64,000 bases of DNA from the NCBI GenBank assembly GCA_030407505.1, contig JASDDH010000013.1, positions 30,682 through 94,681 on the forward strand, written 5' to 3'. Below are positions 36,588-46,604 of the stretch, one piece after another. Positions within the stretch are counted from its first letter, which is position 1. Every line of letters starts with the position of its first letter. This DNA is from Planococcus sp. APC 4015 (lineage in GTDB: Bacteria > Actinomycetota > Actinomycetes > Actinomycetales > Microbacteriaceae). Both the position numbers and the translations under genes were made by a program. The notes below the pieces were generated by a model. The model was not told where the DNA came from and did not search any database. It was given only the letters and a program-made list of their open reading frames with translations.

Positions 36588-37988
36588 TCACGTCCTGCGC
36601 ACAGTCTCCGCGAGTCGGGTGGGCGAGGTCGTCACGGTCCGCCATCTCAGTGAGGCGTCGAACCACCCGGGCGCCCGCACTTCGGGCACTCCGCGGTTCA
36701 TGCGGACGCGCCAGCCGATGCGGTCGAGGAACCGATGGTGGAACCAGCAGAGCAGCACTCCGTTGTCGGTGTGCGTCGGGCCGCCTTGGGCGTGTTCGAG
36801 TACGTGGTGGATCTCGCACCAGGCGGCGCTCACTCCGCAGCCGGGGATCACGCAGGCTCCGTCGCGGAGCGCGATCGCACGACGCTGGTGGCGGTTGAAG
36901 ACACGCTCCGCAGTGCCGATTCGGACGATGCGTCCGTTGTCGCTCGTGACGCGCTGAACGGCGCCGTGACAGCCGATGTGGAGCGCGGCGGCGACAGTGA
37001 TCGACTGGTCGCATCCCTGCGCGTACGCGTAGCCGGTGCCGGCGGCGACATCCTCGGCATGCACCGAGACGACGAGGGTCGGCGCGTGCCCGCCGAGGGT
37101 GGGCAGCAGGCCGCTGGATGCCGCGACCCCGAGTGCGGCGGCGAGGGCGTCGTGCTGCTTCTGCGCGCGGGTACGGTCGTCGAGGGGTGCGATCGGCGTG
37201 CCGTCGACGTCTCGCGGGACGTCGGTGAACGCGATCTTCGGCGACAGCTGCGCGTCGAAGATCGTCTGCAGCTGGGCCGCGACCTCGGGGAGCAGGGTGC
37301 CGTGCATGGGCACGCCGGACGGGGTCGCGATGCCGATCGAGAAGGAGCGCTTGCGGATCGCGGTCCGCTCGCGGGGCTCGGCTCCGTCCTGATCGAGAGC
37401 GAGCGCCCAGGCCTGGGCGTGGATCCGCAGCAGCGCGGCGCAGGCCGGGGGAGCGCCGTCGGGGCCTTCGCCGCGGGCTTCTGCGACGGCGATCTCAGCA
37501 GCATCGCGACGGGCTTCGGCCGGCACGCGCGGCGCGGTCGCCTGCAGCGGTTCGCAGATCGCGAGGATGCCGTCGACGCCGAGCACGCCGTCGGTCATCG
37601 CCGCCCGCACGGCGGGGAACGCGGCATTCAGCAACTCGCCTGTGATGTCGGAGACGGCGGGACGCACCGATTTCGCAGCCCGCTGAAGCCGCGCGGCGGT
37701 GCGCGGACCCACGCGGGTCAGTGTCTGCACGAGCTCGGGGACGTCGCGACAGCCGAGGTGCGATGTCATGCGCGCGCTGCGGTCGGGCGCCTCGGAGCGC
37801 CGCACCATCTCGCCGACGGCGTCGATCAGCAGCGCCTCGACGAGGCTGCCGAGTTCGGCGATCGCCGACACCTGCTGTGCGAGCTCGGCCTCATCGCCGC
37901 GCTGAAGCGCCCGCTGTTCCTCGGCCTCTCGCAGGACGTCGCGGGCCTGCTGCTGCAGGCTCTGAAGCGGCGTCGCGAGGAGGTTCAT
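36588..37988 (-). CDS. DUF222 and HNH endonuclease domain protein
   Basis: 466 residues. A long helical DUF222 region is followed by an HNH motif near the C-terminus: RRAIALRDGACVIPGCGVSAAWCEIHHVLEHAQGGPTHTDNGVLLCWFHHR, with Cys pairs for zinc (shown in parts: CVIPGC, CEIHHV, CWFHH). Such proteins are found in several copies in actinobacterial genomes and are sometimes part of mobile or 13E12-like repeats; function unproven. Start at ATG 37988 rather than farther upstream, because CAGAAT lies seven bases ahead. It interrupts the tatD-ksgA neighbourhood. Confidence 0.85.
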   Translation of the reverse strand: MNLLATPLQSLQQQARDVLREAEEQRALQRGDEAELAQQVSAIAELGSLVEALLIDAVGEMVRRSEAPDRSARMTSHLGCRDVPELVQTLTRVGPRTAARLQRAAKSVRPAVSDITGELLNAAFPAVRAAMTDGVLGVDGILAICEPLQATAPRVPAEARRDAAEIAVAEARGEGPDGAPPACAALLRIHAQAWALALDQDGAEPRERTAIRKRSFSIGIATPSGVPMHGTLLPEVAAQLQTIFDAQLSPKIAFTDVPRDVDGTPIAPLDDRTRAQKQHDALAAALGVAASSGLLPTLGGHAPTLVVSVHAEDVAAGTGYAYAQGCDQSITVAAALHIGCHGAVQRVTSDNGRIVRIGTAERVFNRHQRRAIALRDGACVIPGCGVSAAWCEIHHVLEHAQGGPTHTDNGVLLCWFHHRFLDRIGWRVRMNRGVPEVRAPGWFDASLRWRTVTTSPTRLAETVRRT

Positions 37989-37995
37989 ACCCTCG

Positions 37996-38001
37996 ATTCT
38001 G
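37996..38001 (-). promoter_or_regulatory. -10 box CAGAAT of the HNH gene
   Basis: CAGAAT, seven bases (CGAGGGT), ATG at 37988. One mismatch from TANNNT. Confidence 0.4.
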
Positions 38002-38078
38002 CCGAGGGCCTCCGACATTCCGGCGGCAGAAAGAGCAGGTCGAAGGGGATATTCGACCGAGTCGTCTTGCTGGTTCGT

Positions 38079-39365
38079 TCAGCGACCGGGAACTCCGCCG
38101 TCGCCGGGCTCGACACCGCCCGACTCGTCACCGAGCACCGGCTTCGCCGCGGCGATGTGCGAGATCGAGCGCCACACGATCAGCAGCGTGATCGCCGACC
38201 CGCCGAACGCGAACCACCACGGCGCGGTCAGCCCCCAGGTCTGCGCGATCAGGCCGCCCAGGAACTGCCCGATCACGAGTCCGCCGAAGACGCCCACCAT
38301 GTTCACCGACGCGATGCGGCCCTGCAGCTCGAGCGGGACCAGGCGCTGACGGACCGTCGTCGAGATCGTGCCCCAGACGAACGCGTAGGCGCCGAAGCCG
38401 AACATGATCGCGAACGCGACCACCGGCGAGGTCGTCAGCGCGAACCCGAGATGCATGACCACCTCGAGGGTCAGGCACACCCGCATGAGCGTCGCGAACG
38501 ACACATGGCGCTCGAGCCAGCCGAAGCACGTGGTCGCCACGAGGCCGCCGAGCGCCGACGCGGTCGTGAGCACGCCGAAGCCGACCGGGCCCATGCCGAG
38601 GTGCTCGGTGGCGTAGAGCACGAGGATGCCCCAGGGCGCCGCCCACGTGACGTTGAACACCAGGATGATGATGACGAGCGTGCGCACCGGCGCGTTGCCG
38701 CGCAGCCACCGCAGACCCTCTCGGATCGGATGCGGCTTCGCGCCCTCGACCGGTGAGTCCTTCGGCGGGATCGGGGTGCGGGCGATGCGCGAGATCAGGA
38801 TCACCGCGAGGCTCACGCAGAGGATCTGCACGAGGAACGGCCAGAACGACCCGGCTGCGAACAGGAACGCGCCGATCGGCGGGCCGGCGAGCTGGTTGCC
38901 GACGAGGAACCCGGCCTGCAGGCGGGCGTTGCCGACGCCGAGATCGGTGGGTCGCACGAGCATCGGCAAGAGCGTGCTCCCCGCGGTGTCGGCGAAGACC
39001 TCGGCGGTGCCGTACAGGAAGGCCGTGGCGAGCACGATCCAGACGGTGACCTGACCGGTGGCGAGGAACACCACGAGCGCCAGCACGATCACCGCGCGCG
39101 AGCCGTTCGCGAGCATCACCAGGCGCCGGCGGTCATGGTGGTCGGCGATCGACCCGGCGAGAAGTCCGAACAGCAGCCACGGAAGGAACTGCATCATCGC
39201 CCCCGCCGCCACCAGGAGCGGCGACGACGTCAGCGACGCGATCAGCAGAGGGGATGCCGACAGGGCGATGCCGTCGCCGATGTTGCTCGTCCACGACGAC
39301 GCGAGCAGCCAGCGGAAATCGGTGCCCAGCCGGCGGGGCGCGACGAGCTCACCGAAAGAGGGCAT
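38079..39365 (-). CDS. MFS transporter (EntS/MFS_3 type)
   Basis: A 428-residue major facilitator with 12 predicted membrane segments. The N-terminus (FRWLLASSWTSNIGDGIALSASPLLIASLT) and GLLAGSIADHHDRRRLVMLANG (loop 2-3 motif) match the MFS_3 branch that includes enterobactin and macrolide exporters. Probable drug or metabolite efflux; substrate unknown. Has its own leaderless promoter. No regulator adjoins it. Confidence 0.85.
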   Translation of the reverse strand: MPSFGELVAPRRLGTDFRWLLASSWTSNIGDGIALSASPLLIASLTSSPLLVAAGAMMQFLPWLLFGLLAGSIADHHDRRRLVMLANGSRAVIVLALVVFLATGQVTVWIVLATAFLYGTAEVFADTAGSTLLPMLVRPTDLGVGNARLQAGFLVGNQLAGPPIGAFLFAAGSFWPFLVQILCVSLAVILISRIARTPIPPKDSPVEGAKPHPIREGLRWLRGNAPVRTLVIIILVFNVTWAAPWGILVLYATEHLGMGPVGFGVLTTASALGGLVATTCFGWLERHVSFATLMRVCLTLEVVMHLGFALTTSPVVAFAIMFGFGAYAFVWGTISTTVRQRLVPLELQGRIASVNMVGVFGGLVIGQFLGGLIAQTWGLTAPWWFAFGGSAITLLIVWRSISHIAAAKPVLGDESGGVEPGDGGVPGR

Positions 39366-39371
39366 CCCGCA

Positions 39372-39377
39372 ATCCTA
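39372..39377 (-). promoter_or_regulatory. -10 box TAGGAT of the MFS exporter gene
   Basis: TAGGAT, six bases (TGCGGG), ATG at 39365. Confidence 0.5.
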
Positions 39378-39407
39378 GGAGGGTGCCCCGACATCGGGTA
39401 CCACGGC

Positions 39408-40865
39408 CTAGGTGCGGGAGGCCTTGGCCTTGCGCACGAAGAGAGTCTCGGTCTGCTCGATGTCCATGCCCTTGGTCTCGGGGATCTTCCAGGCGACGTA
39501 CACGAACGAGAGGGCGGCGAACGCGGCGTACATGCCGTACGTGAGGGGCAACGACCACGCCGACATCGCCGGGAACGACACTGTGATGAGGAAGTTTGCG
39601 ATCCACTGCGCGCCGGCGGCGACGCCGAGCGCCTTGCCGCGGATGCGACTCGGGAAGATCTCGCCGAGCAGGACCCACACGAGGGGCCCCCACGACGCGC
39701 CGAACCCGACGACGAAGAGATTCGCGGCGATCAGGGCGATCGGCCCCCAGGGCGCGGGAAGCGAGACATCTTGTCCCGATCCCTCGGCGAAGAGGAAGCA
39801 CACGGCCATCGCCGCCAGCGAGACCGTCATGAGCACCGAGCCTGTCAGCAGGATCGGTTTGCGACCCACCCGGTCCACGAGGAAGATCGCGATGAGCGTC
39901 ACCAGCACGTTCGTCACGGACGTCACGACGCTGATGGTGAGGGATGCCGACTCGGGGAAGCCGACCGACTTCCACAGGCTCGTGGAGTAGTAGAAGATCA
40001 CGTTGATCCCCACGAACTGCTGGAACACCGACAGGATGATGCCGACCCAGACGATGCCCTGGAGACCGAAGACGGGGCCGCGCAGCGAGACGCCGGAGTT
40101 CTTGCGGTCCTCCTCTATCGCCGTCGTCAGCTCGTTGATGTGTTTGTCGAGATCGGCGGGCGGCACGAGACTCGCGTAGACCTTGCGCGCTTCGTCCTTG
40201 CGGCCCTTCGCGATCAGGAAGCGCGGCGACTCGGGCATCGTGAACGCCAAGATGCCGTACACCGCTGCCGGGATGACGCCGATGAGGAACATCCAGCGCC
40301 AGGCCTCGAGACCGAACCAGAACGGCTGGGACGCACCGCCGGCACCCCAGGCGAGGAGTGCGTCGCTGAGCAGGGCGGCGAAGATGCCGAGCGTGATCGC
40401 CAGCTGCTGCAGCGAGGCGAGGCCGCCTCGAATCTGCTTCGGCGCGATCTCGGCGATGTAGGCCGGGGCCACGACCGACGCGATGCCGATGCCGATGCCG
40501 CCGAGCACGCGCCACAGGATCAGATCGGGCACGCTGAAGGTGAGTCCGGCGCCGACGGAGCTGATGAGGAACAGGGCGGAGCCGAGCATCATCACCTTGA
40601 GTCGGCCCCAGCGATCCGAGAGGTTGCCGGCGATGATGGCGCCTACGGCGCAGCCGAGCAGCGCCACGGCCACGACGAATCCGGTGAGCACGCTGCCGAG
40701 CTCGAAGTTCTGGTCGATCGAGTCGACCGCGCCGTTGATGACCGACGAGTCGAAGCCGAAGAGGAACCCGCCCACCGCCGCGGCGACCGACAGGGCGACG
40801 GCTCGGCGACCGTACGGGCTCTTCAGCGTGAAGGCGTCGGCGGGGATCGAGGTGGGGGAGCTCAT
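39408..40865 (-). CDS. Sugar porter family MFS transporter
   Basis: A 485-residue sugar:proton symporter. All sugar-porter signatures are seen: GGFLFGFDSSVINGAVDS in segment 1, DRWGRLKVMM, VAPAYIAEIAPKQIRGGLASLQQL, PESPRFLIAKGR at the end of segment 6, DRVGRKPILL, and WKIPETKG at the C-terminus. The family carries xylose, glucose, arabinose or inositol. The central loop carries a DKHINEL segment as in XylE/GlcP-like proteins. Monocistronic with its own -10 box; the next gene (MFS exporter) ends the other side. Confidence 0.92.
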   Translation of the reverse strand: MSSPTSIPADAFTLKSPYGRRAVALSVAAAVGGFLFGFDSSVINGAVDSIDQNFELGSVLTGFVVAVALLGCAVGAIIAGNLSDRWGRLKVMMLGSALFLISSVGAGLTFSVPDLILWRVLGGIGIGIASVVAPAYIAEIAPKQIRGGLASLQQLAITLGIFAALLSDALLAWGAGGASQPFWFGLEAWRWMFLIGVIPAAVYGILAFTMPESPRFLIAKGRKDEARKVYASLVPPADLDKHINELTTAIEEDRKNSGVSLRGPVFGLQGIVWVGIILSVFQQFVGINVIFYYSTSLWKSVGFPESASLTISVVTSVTNVLVTLIAIFLVDRVGRKPILLTGSVLMTVSLAAMAVCFLFAEGSGQDVSLPAPWGPIALIAANLFVVGFGASWGPLVWVLLGEIFPSRIRGKALGVAAGAQWIANFLITVSFPAMSAWSLPLTYGMYAAFAALSFVYVAWKIPETKGMDIEQTETLFVRKAKASRT

Positions 40866-40871
40866 GTGGGT

Positions 40872-40877
40872 AACCTA
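40872..40877 (-). promoter_or_regulatory. -10 box TAGGTT of the sugar porter gene
   Basis: TAGGTT, six bases (ACCCAC), ATG at 40865. Confidence 0.5.
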
Positions 40878-40937
40878 GCGCCCGCCCTGCGAGCGCGTCA
40901 GGGGTTGCGCGGCGCGTGTCGCGGGTCTACGCCTCGG

Positions 40938-40943
40938 TACTGT
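40938..40943 (+). promoter_or_regulatory. -10 box TACTGT of ksgA
   Basis: TACTGT, six bases (TGACGC), ATG at 40950. Confidence 0.5.
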
Positions 40944-40949
40944 TGACGC

Positions 40950-41792
40950 ATGCCCGTGACCCTCCTCGGCGCCGGCGAGATCCGCGCGCTGGCCGCCGAC
41001 CTCGACGTGACGCCGACCAAGAAGCTCGGCCAGAACTTCGTCGTCGACGCCAACACGGTGCGCAAGATCGTGCAGGTCGCGCGGGTCGCTTCCGGCGATC
41101 GGGTTGTCGAGGTCGGGCCCGGTCTGGGTTCGCTGACCCTCGCCATCCTCGAGGCCGGAGCCTCGGTCACGGCGGTCGAGATCGACCATCGCCTCGCCGA
41201 GCGCCTGCCGGCGACGGCGGCGGCGCACGGCGTCGAACCGGCGTCGCTGACCGTGGTGGATGCCGATGCGCTCCGGGTGACCGACCTGCCCGGCGACCCG
41301 ACGGTCCTCGTCGCGAACCTGCCCTACAACATCAGCGTGCCGGTGCTGCTGCACTTCCTCGAGCACTTCCCCGCGATCGAGCGGGGCGTCGTGATGGTGC
41401 AGGCAGAGGTGGGCGAGCGCCTCGCGGCACCGCCCGGCTCGAAGATCTACGGCGCGCCGAGTGTGAAGGCGGCCTGGTACGGGCGGTGGCGATTGGCGGG
41501 AACCGTCTCGCGTCAGGTCTTCTGGCCCGTTCCGAACGTCGACAGCGTGCTCGTGGCGTTCGAACGCGACACCGAGGCGCGGGGCACCGAAGACGAGCGT
41601 CGCCGCACGTTCCAGATCGTGGATGCCGCCTTCCAGCAGCGGCGCAAGATGCTGCGGCAGGCGCTGTCGGGCGTCTTCGGCGGCAGCTCGGCCACGGCGT
41701 CCGAGACCCTGGAGAGGGCGGGAGTCGCCCCCACCGCGCGCGGTGAGGAGCTCGCGATCGAGGACTTCGTGCGCGTGGCCCGCGTCATCTGA
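40950..41792 (+). CDS. rsmA: 16S rRNA (adenine-1518/1519-N6)-dimethyltransferase
   Basis: KsgA: dimethylates two adenines in helix 45 of 16S rRNA and checks 30S maturation. 280 residues: TPTKKLGQNFVVDANTVRKIV, SAM motif EVGPGLGSLTLAIL, AVEIDHRLAERL, catalytic NLPYNI, FWPVPNVDSVLV and the C-terminal AAFQQRRKMLRQAL. Usually follows tatD and precedes ispE in actinobacteria; here it stands alone with its own promoter. Confidence 0.96.
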   Translation: MPVTLLGAGEIRALAADLDVTPTKKLGQNFVVDANTVRKIVQVARVASGDRVVEVGPGLGSLTLAILEAGASVTAVEIDHRLAERLPATAAAHGVEPASLTVVDADALRVTDLPGDPTVLVANLPYNISVPVLLHFLEHFPAIERGVVMVQAEVGERLAAPPGSKIYGAPSVKAAWYGRWRLAGTVSRQVFWPVPNVDSVLVAFERDTEARGTEDERRRTFQIVDAAFQQRRKMLRQALSGVFGGSSATASETLERAGVAPTARGEELAIEDFVRVARVI

Positions 41793-41897
41793 TCATGAGT
41801 CGTTCTGTGACCGTTCACCGCGCCGCCGCCTCCGGGTACGAAACATGCCTGTAACATTTCGGCAAGCCTCGTCCACCCCGAGGCCGGGAGAGACGAC

Positions 41898-42824
41898 ATG
41901 CGCACCCCCGAGCACCCGGTACCGGAACGGGTTCTGCTGCACCTGAGTGACACCCACCTGCGTGCCGGGGGGTCGCGGATCTGGAACCTCGTCGACGGCG
42001 CAGAGCACCTGGCCCGCACCCTCGCGGTGATCGAGGACAGCGGCATCCGCCCTGATGCAGTCGTCTTCACGGGCGACCTCGCCGATCTCGGCGAAGCGGG
42101 CGCGTACCGCGCGCTGCGTGCGCTGGTCGAGCCGTTCGCCGAGCGCATCGGCGCCCGCACGCTCTGGGTCATGGGAAACCACGATGATCGCGGCGCCTTC
42201 CGCGAGGCGCTGCTCGACGAGGCACCCGACATGCGCCCGATCGACCGCGTCGACGAGCTCGACGGGCTCCGCGTCATCACGCTCGATTCGAGTGTGCCCG
42301 GCCACCACCACGGCGAGGTGCGAGCCGAGCAGCTCGCCTGGCTGCAGGACGTGTTGGTGACGCCCGCGCCGCTGGGCACGATCCTCGCGATGCACCACCC
42401 GCCGGTGCCGAGCGTGCTGCCGCTGGCGGCCAGCGTCGAGCTGCGCGATCAGTCGCGGCTCGCGGCCGTGCTGCGCGGGACCGATGTGCGCGCGATCATC
42501 GCGGGTCATCTCCACTACTCGACGTTCGCGACGTTCGCCGGCATCCCCGTCTCGGTCGCCTCGTCCACCTGCTACGCGCAGGACCTCACGGTGCCCGTCG
42601 GCGGCACGCGACCGCAGGACGGCGCGCAGGCGTTCAACCTCGTGCACCTCTACGACGACACGGTGGTGCACTCGGTCGTCCCGGTCGACGTGACCCGGAC
42701 CCTCGAGTACATCGACGCGGACGAGGCGCAGCGCCGGCTGCGTCTGGCCGGCGTCGCACCCGCCGAGGCGGTCAGCCCCGACCGACGGGATGCGCCGACC
42801 GCGCCGATCTCCGTCCTGCGCTGA
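41898..42824 (+). CDS. Calcineurin-like phosphodiesterase (class III cyclic nucleotide PDE / GpdQ type)
   Basis: 308-residue dinuclear metal phosphoesterase. Metal motifs in order: [10 protein letters not shown] (D-x-H), [10 protein letters not shown] (GD), VMGNHDDR (GNHD), AMHHPPVPS and [10 protein letters not shown] (GHxH). Related to CpdA, which hydrolyses cAMP, and to glycerophosphodiesterases; the exact substrate cannot be told. The ATG has GGGAGAG five bases ahead, so unlike many neighbours it has a leader. The 3' end overlaps the convergent Stealth gene by 53 bases. Confidence 0.87.
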   Translation: MRTPEHPVPERVLLHLSDTHLRAGGSRIWNLVDGAEHLARTLAVIEDSGIRPDAVVFTGDLADLGEAGAYRALRALVEPFAERIGARTLWVMGNHDDRGAFREALLDEAPDMRPIDRVDELDGLRVITLDSSVPGHHHGEVRAEQLAWLQDVLVTPAPLGTILAMHHPPVPSVLPLAASVELRDQSRLAAVLRGTDVRAIIAGHLHYSTFATFAGIPVSVASSTCYAQDLTVPVGGTRPQDGAQAFNLVHLYDDTVVHSVVPVDVTRTLEYIDADEAQRRLRLAGVAPAEAVSPDRRDAPTAPISVLR

Positions 42825-44376
42825 CCTCGGCGCGCTCCCAGGGGGCGCGCACGGGGAACTGCCTCTCGAGCGTGGCGCGCAGCGTCTGCACGCGAAGCTC
42901 CTCGGGCACCTCGACTTCGCCGCCGTCGTTGAGGCAGAACATGTCGACATCCGCCCGAGCGGCGATGCGCGCCATGCGGCGCAGCCCCGACACCATGGTG
43001 GTCTGCACGTAGCGCACCCGCGGCTCGCGCGTGGGGACGGCACGACCCGTCATCAGCGCGTAGTAGTGGTACAGGCTGTTGGTGACCGAGATGTCGGTGG
43101 CGGAGCGGAAGCGGGATGCCGCCGTGCGGGCGAAGTCCTCGGCGAACGTCTGCTCCAATTCGCCCATCACGCTGCGGCGCAGCGGAGTCGCGCAGTGCTC
43201 GAGATCGCGGACGATCGTGCGCCCGAACCTCTCGCGCAGCAGCGCCCGGTTGACTCGCAGACCGTTGTCGTGTCCGCTGCGCGACGCACCGGGTGTGCCG
43301 ACGCCGATGCGCACGTCGCACTCGACGAACTTGGTCACCCCGGCGGGGGTGAAGAACATCTCGGGCTCGACCGTACGACCGAAGAACATATCGTCGTTCG
43401 AGTAGAGGAAGTGCTCGGCCAGTCCCGGGATGCGGTGCAGCTGGGCCTCGACGGCATGCGAGTTGTGCGTGGGCAGGCTCGACGTGTCGGCGAAGAAATC
43501 CTCGCTGCGCACGATCGTCACCTTCGGGTGGTCGGCGAGCCAGGCGGGGGCCGGGGAGTCGGTGGCGATGAAGATGCGCCGGATCCAGGGCGCGTACATG
43601 TGCACGCTGCGAAGCGCATAGCGCAGCTCGTCGACGTGCCGGTAGCGCGCGGGGCCGTCGTCGCCTTCGCCCACGACGTACTGCGCCTGTTGCGCGGCGC
43701 GCTGGCGCTGGAAGTCGCTGGACGAGCCGTCGACCCACGAGAAGACCAGGTCGACGTCTTCCGTGAACTCGTGCGGCTGCGGGTCGAACATGCCGTCGAT
43801 CGTGCGCCACGTGCGGCCGTGGCGGTCGGTCTCGGTGTAGGCGAGGTCGGCTGTCGCGATGAGGCGCCGGGTCAGCGCGTTGTCGTTCGGCGCGTGGATG
43901 ACGTCGTCGTCGAAGCGCCAGAACTCGAGCCGTGCGCCGAGCGTCGCGCCGTAGCGCAGCGTGCCGCCGGGCGTGATGCGCGGACGATAGACCCGCAGTG
44001 ACGAGGGTTCGGGGCCGGGGTCCACCGCTTCGGAGGCGGGCACGGCCGGGCGGCGCTTGGCCTTGATGTACAGCGGCTCGTCGTCGCACTGCTCGCCGAG
44101 GGCCCGCAGGGCGGCATCCCTCCGCGCCACGTCGACGACGAGGGCGTCGACCGATCGATCGAGACGGATGAGGGTGACATCGATTCCCGCGTTCTCCAGG
44201 GTCGACGCGACGAGAAGCAGGTCATCCGTGCGCGCCTGGGCGGGGCTCACGGAATCGTGCACGAGGTGGACGATGCCGTCCTCGAGGATGACGTCGGGAC
44301 GGCGGAGCAGGGCTGCCCAGGTCTGCGTGCGCGACGGAAGCGCGGACAGTCCGGAGAGTGCGGGGGGTGGTGTCAC
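42772..44376 (-). CDS. Stealth family protein (glycan hexose-1-phosphate transferase)
   Basis: 534 residues. Stealth conserved regions: CR1 [16 protein letters not shown] (residues ~207-222), CR2 from [20 protein letters not shown] to PAWL (~244-280), CR3 [30 protein letters not shown] (~304-333) and a CR4-like C-terminal part. The family joins sugars through phosphodiester bonds in capsules and related phosphoglycans. The first ~200 residues are an extra domain seen in actinobacterial members. GTG start is set by GGAGGAG five bases upstream. No other polysaccharide gene is adjacent, so the acceptor is unknown. Confidence 0.9.
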   Translation of the reverse strand: MTPPPALSGLSALPSRTQTWAALLRRPDVILEDGIVHLVHDSVSPAQARTDDLLLVASTLENAGIDVTLIRLDRSVDALVVDVARRDAALRALGEQCDDEPLYIKAKRRPAVPASEAVDPGPEPSSLRVYRPRITPGGTLRYGATLGARLEFWRFDDDVIHAPNDNALTRRLIATADLAYTETDRHGRTWRTIDGMFDPQPHEFTEDVDLVFSWVDGSSSDFQRQRAAQQAQYVVGEGDDGPARYRHVDELRYALRSVHMYAPWIRRIFIATDSPAPAWLADHPKVTIVRSEDFFADTSSLPTHNSHAVEAQLHRIPGLAEHFLYSNDDMFFGRTVEPEMFFTPAGVTKFVECDVRIGVGTPGASRSGHDNGLRVNRALLRERFGRTIVRDLEHCATPLRRSVMGELEQTFAEDFARTAASRFRSATDISVTNSLYHYYALMTGRAVPTREPRVRYVQTTMVSGLRRMARIAARADVDMFCLNDGGEVEVPEELRVQTLRATLERQFPVRAPWERAEVSAGRRSARSAHPVGRG

Positions 44377-44421
44377 AGAACTCCTCCTTCGGGACGGTGT
44401 GGCTGCGAGAGGTTCACCGCA

Positions 44422-44443
44422 GTGGCCGGCCAGGACTGGCCAC
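44422..44443 (-). promoter_or_regulatory. Leader hairpin and candidate promoter of the Stealth gene
   Basis: GTGGCC / GGCCAC inverted repeat in the leader of the Stealth mRNA, just downstream of a minus-strand TAAGGT (44442-44447). Could modulate translation; evidence is only structural. Confidence 0.3.
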
Positions 44444-44545
44444 CTTACGCACCTTCCGTTTCAGGAACGTTTCCCGCCCAGACCCTTGACAGGGGAGCGC
44501 GCGCGTGCGGACGCATCCCGCCGTGCGGCTGAGCGGAGACGTGGA

Positions 44546-44551
44546 TAGCCT
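44546..44551 (+). promoter_or_regulatory. -10 box TAGCCT of the aldo-keto reductase/ispE pair
   Basis: TAGCCT, six bases (GGGGAT), GTG at 44558. Confidence 0.55.
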
Positions 44552-44557
44552 GGGGAT

Positions 44558-45621
<1,064 letters not shown>

Positions 45622-45625
<4 letters not shown>

Positions 45626-46554
45626 ATCGGATGCCCGCCTCCGATCGCGTGCATGTGCGGGCGCCCGGAAAACTCAACCTCTTCTTCGAGGTCGGCGACG
45701 TGCAGGACGACGGCTACCACGACGTCGCATCGGCGTACCAGGCCGTGTCGCTCTACGAGGATGTGCGGGCATCGCACTCTGACGATTTCACGATCGCCGT
45801 GTCGGGGTCGGTCGACGTGTCGGGAGTGCCTGAGGACGACCGCAACCTCGCGCTGCGCGCGGCACGGCTGGTCGCCCAGAAGGCCGGCTATGCGGGCGGG
45901 GTGCACCTCGACGTCGAGAAGCACGTGCCGGTGGCCGGCGGCATGGGGGGCGGTTCGGCGGATGCCGCGGCGGCCCTCGTCGCATGCGATGCGCTGTGGG
46001 GCACCGACCTCGGCGCTGCCGAGCTGCATCGCCTGGCCGCACGGCTCGGCGCCGACGTGCCGTTCGCGCTGCTCGGCGGCACGGCGATCGGCACCGGACG
46101 AGGCGATCAGCTGAGTCCGGCGCTGGCCCAGGGGCGGTTCGACTGGGTGATCGTCCCCTCGGACGACGGGCTCTCGACGCCGCAGGTGTACGGGCACCTC
46201 GACGAGCTGCGGGCGGGGACCGACATCCCCTCCTCGGCGCGCACGCCCGACGTCGATCCGGCGGTCCTGCACGCTCTGCGGGCGGGTGATGCCGTGTCCC
46301 TCGCCGAGGCGCTGCGCAACGATCTGCAGACCGCCGCGCTGTCGCTGCGGCCCGATTTGCGGGAGCTGCTGGAACTCGGCGAAGCGAATCCCTCGTCGCT
46401 CGCCGGGATCGTGTCGGGCTCCGGCCCGACCGTCGCGTTCCTGTCGCGCGACCCCGAGTCCGCGCTGGACCTGCAGGTGACGCTCTCAGCCGCAGGACAC
46501 CACGCCCTCCACGTGCACGGACCCGTCGCCGGGGCCCGTGTGCGCACGGTGTGA
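45622..46554 (+). CDS. ispE: 4-diphosphocytidyl-2-C-methyl-D-erythritol kinase
   Basis: GHMP kinase of the MEP isoprenoid pathway; phosphorylates CDP-methylerythritol. 310 residues: [28 protein letters not shown] loop [39 protein letters not shown] and the C-terminal [16 protein letters not shown] 45622 overlaps the preceding stop; ATG 45631 is an alternative. In related genomes this gene normally follows ksgA directly. Confidence 0.95.
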
Positions 46555-46591
46555 GCGTCGCTCGCCGATGAGCCCTGTCGACGGTCGCTCG

Positions 46592-46597
46592 TAGGAT
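46592..46597 (+). promoter_or_regulatory. -10 box TAGGAT of the Eis-like gene
   Basis: TAGGAT, seven bases, ATG at 46605. Confidence 0.5.
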
Positions 46598-46604
46598 CTG
46601 GAGC

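Noticed and set aside
36588..37988. HNH protein as part of a defence or homing system
   Set aside because: DUF222-HNH proteins are routine in actinobacteria and no partner gene (methylase, recombinase) is adjacent.
38079..39365. Antibiotic-resistance call for the MFS exporter or for the ABC-F and Eis-like proteins
   Set aside because: Family membership alone does not show resistance; these subfamilies have housekeeping members.
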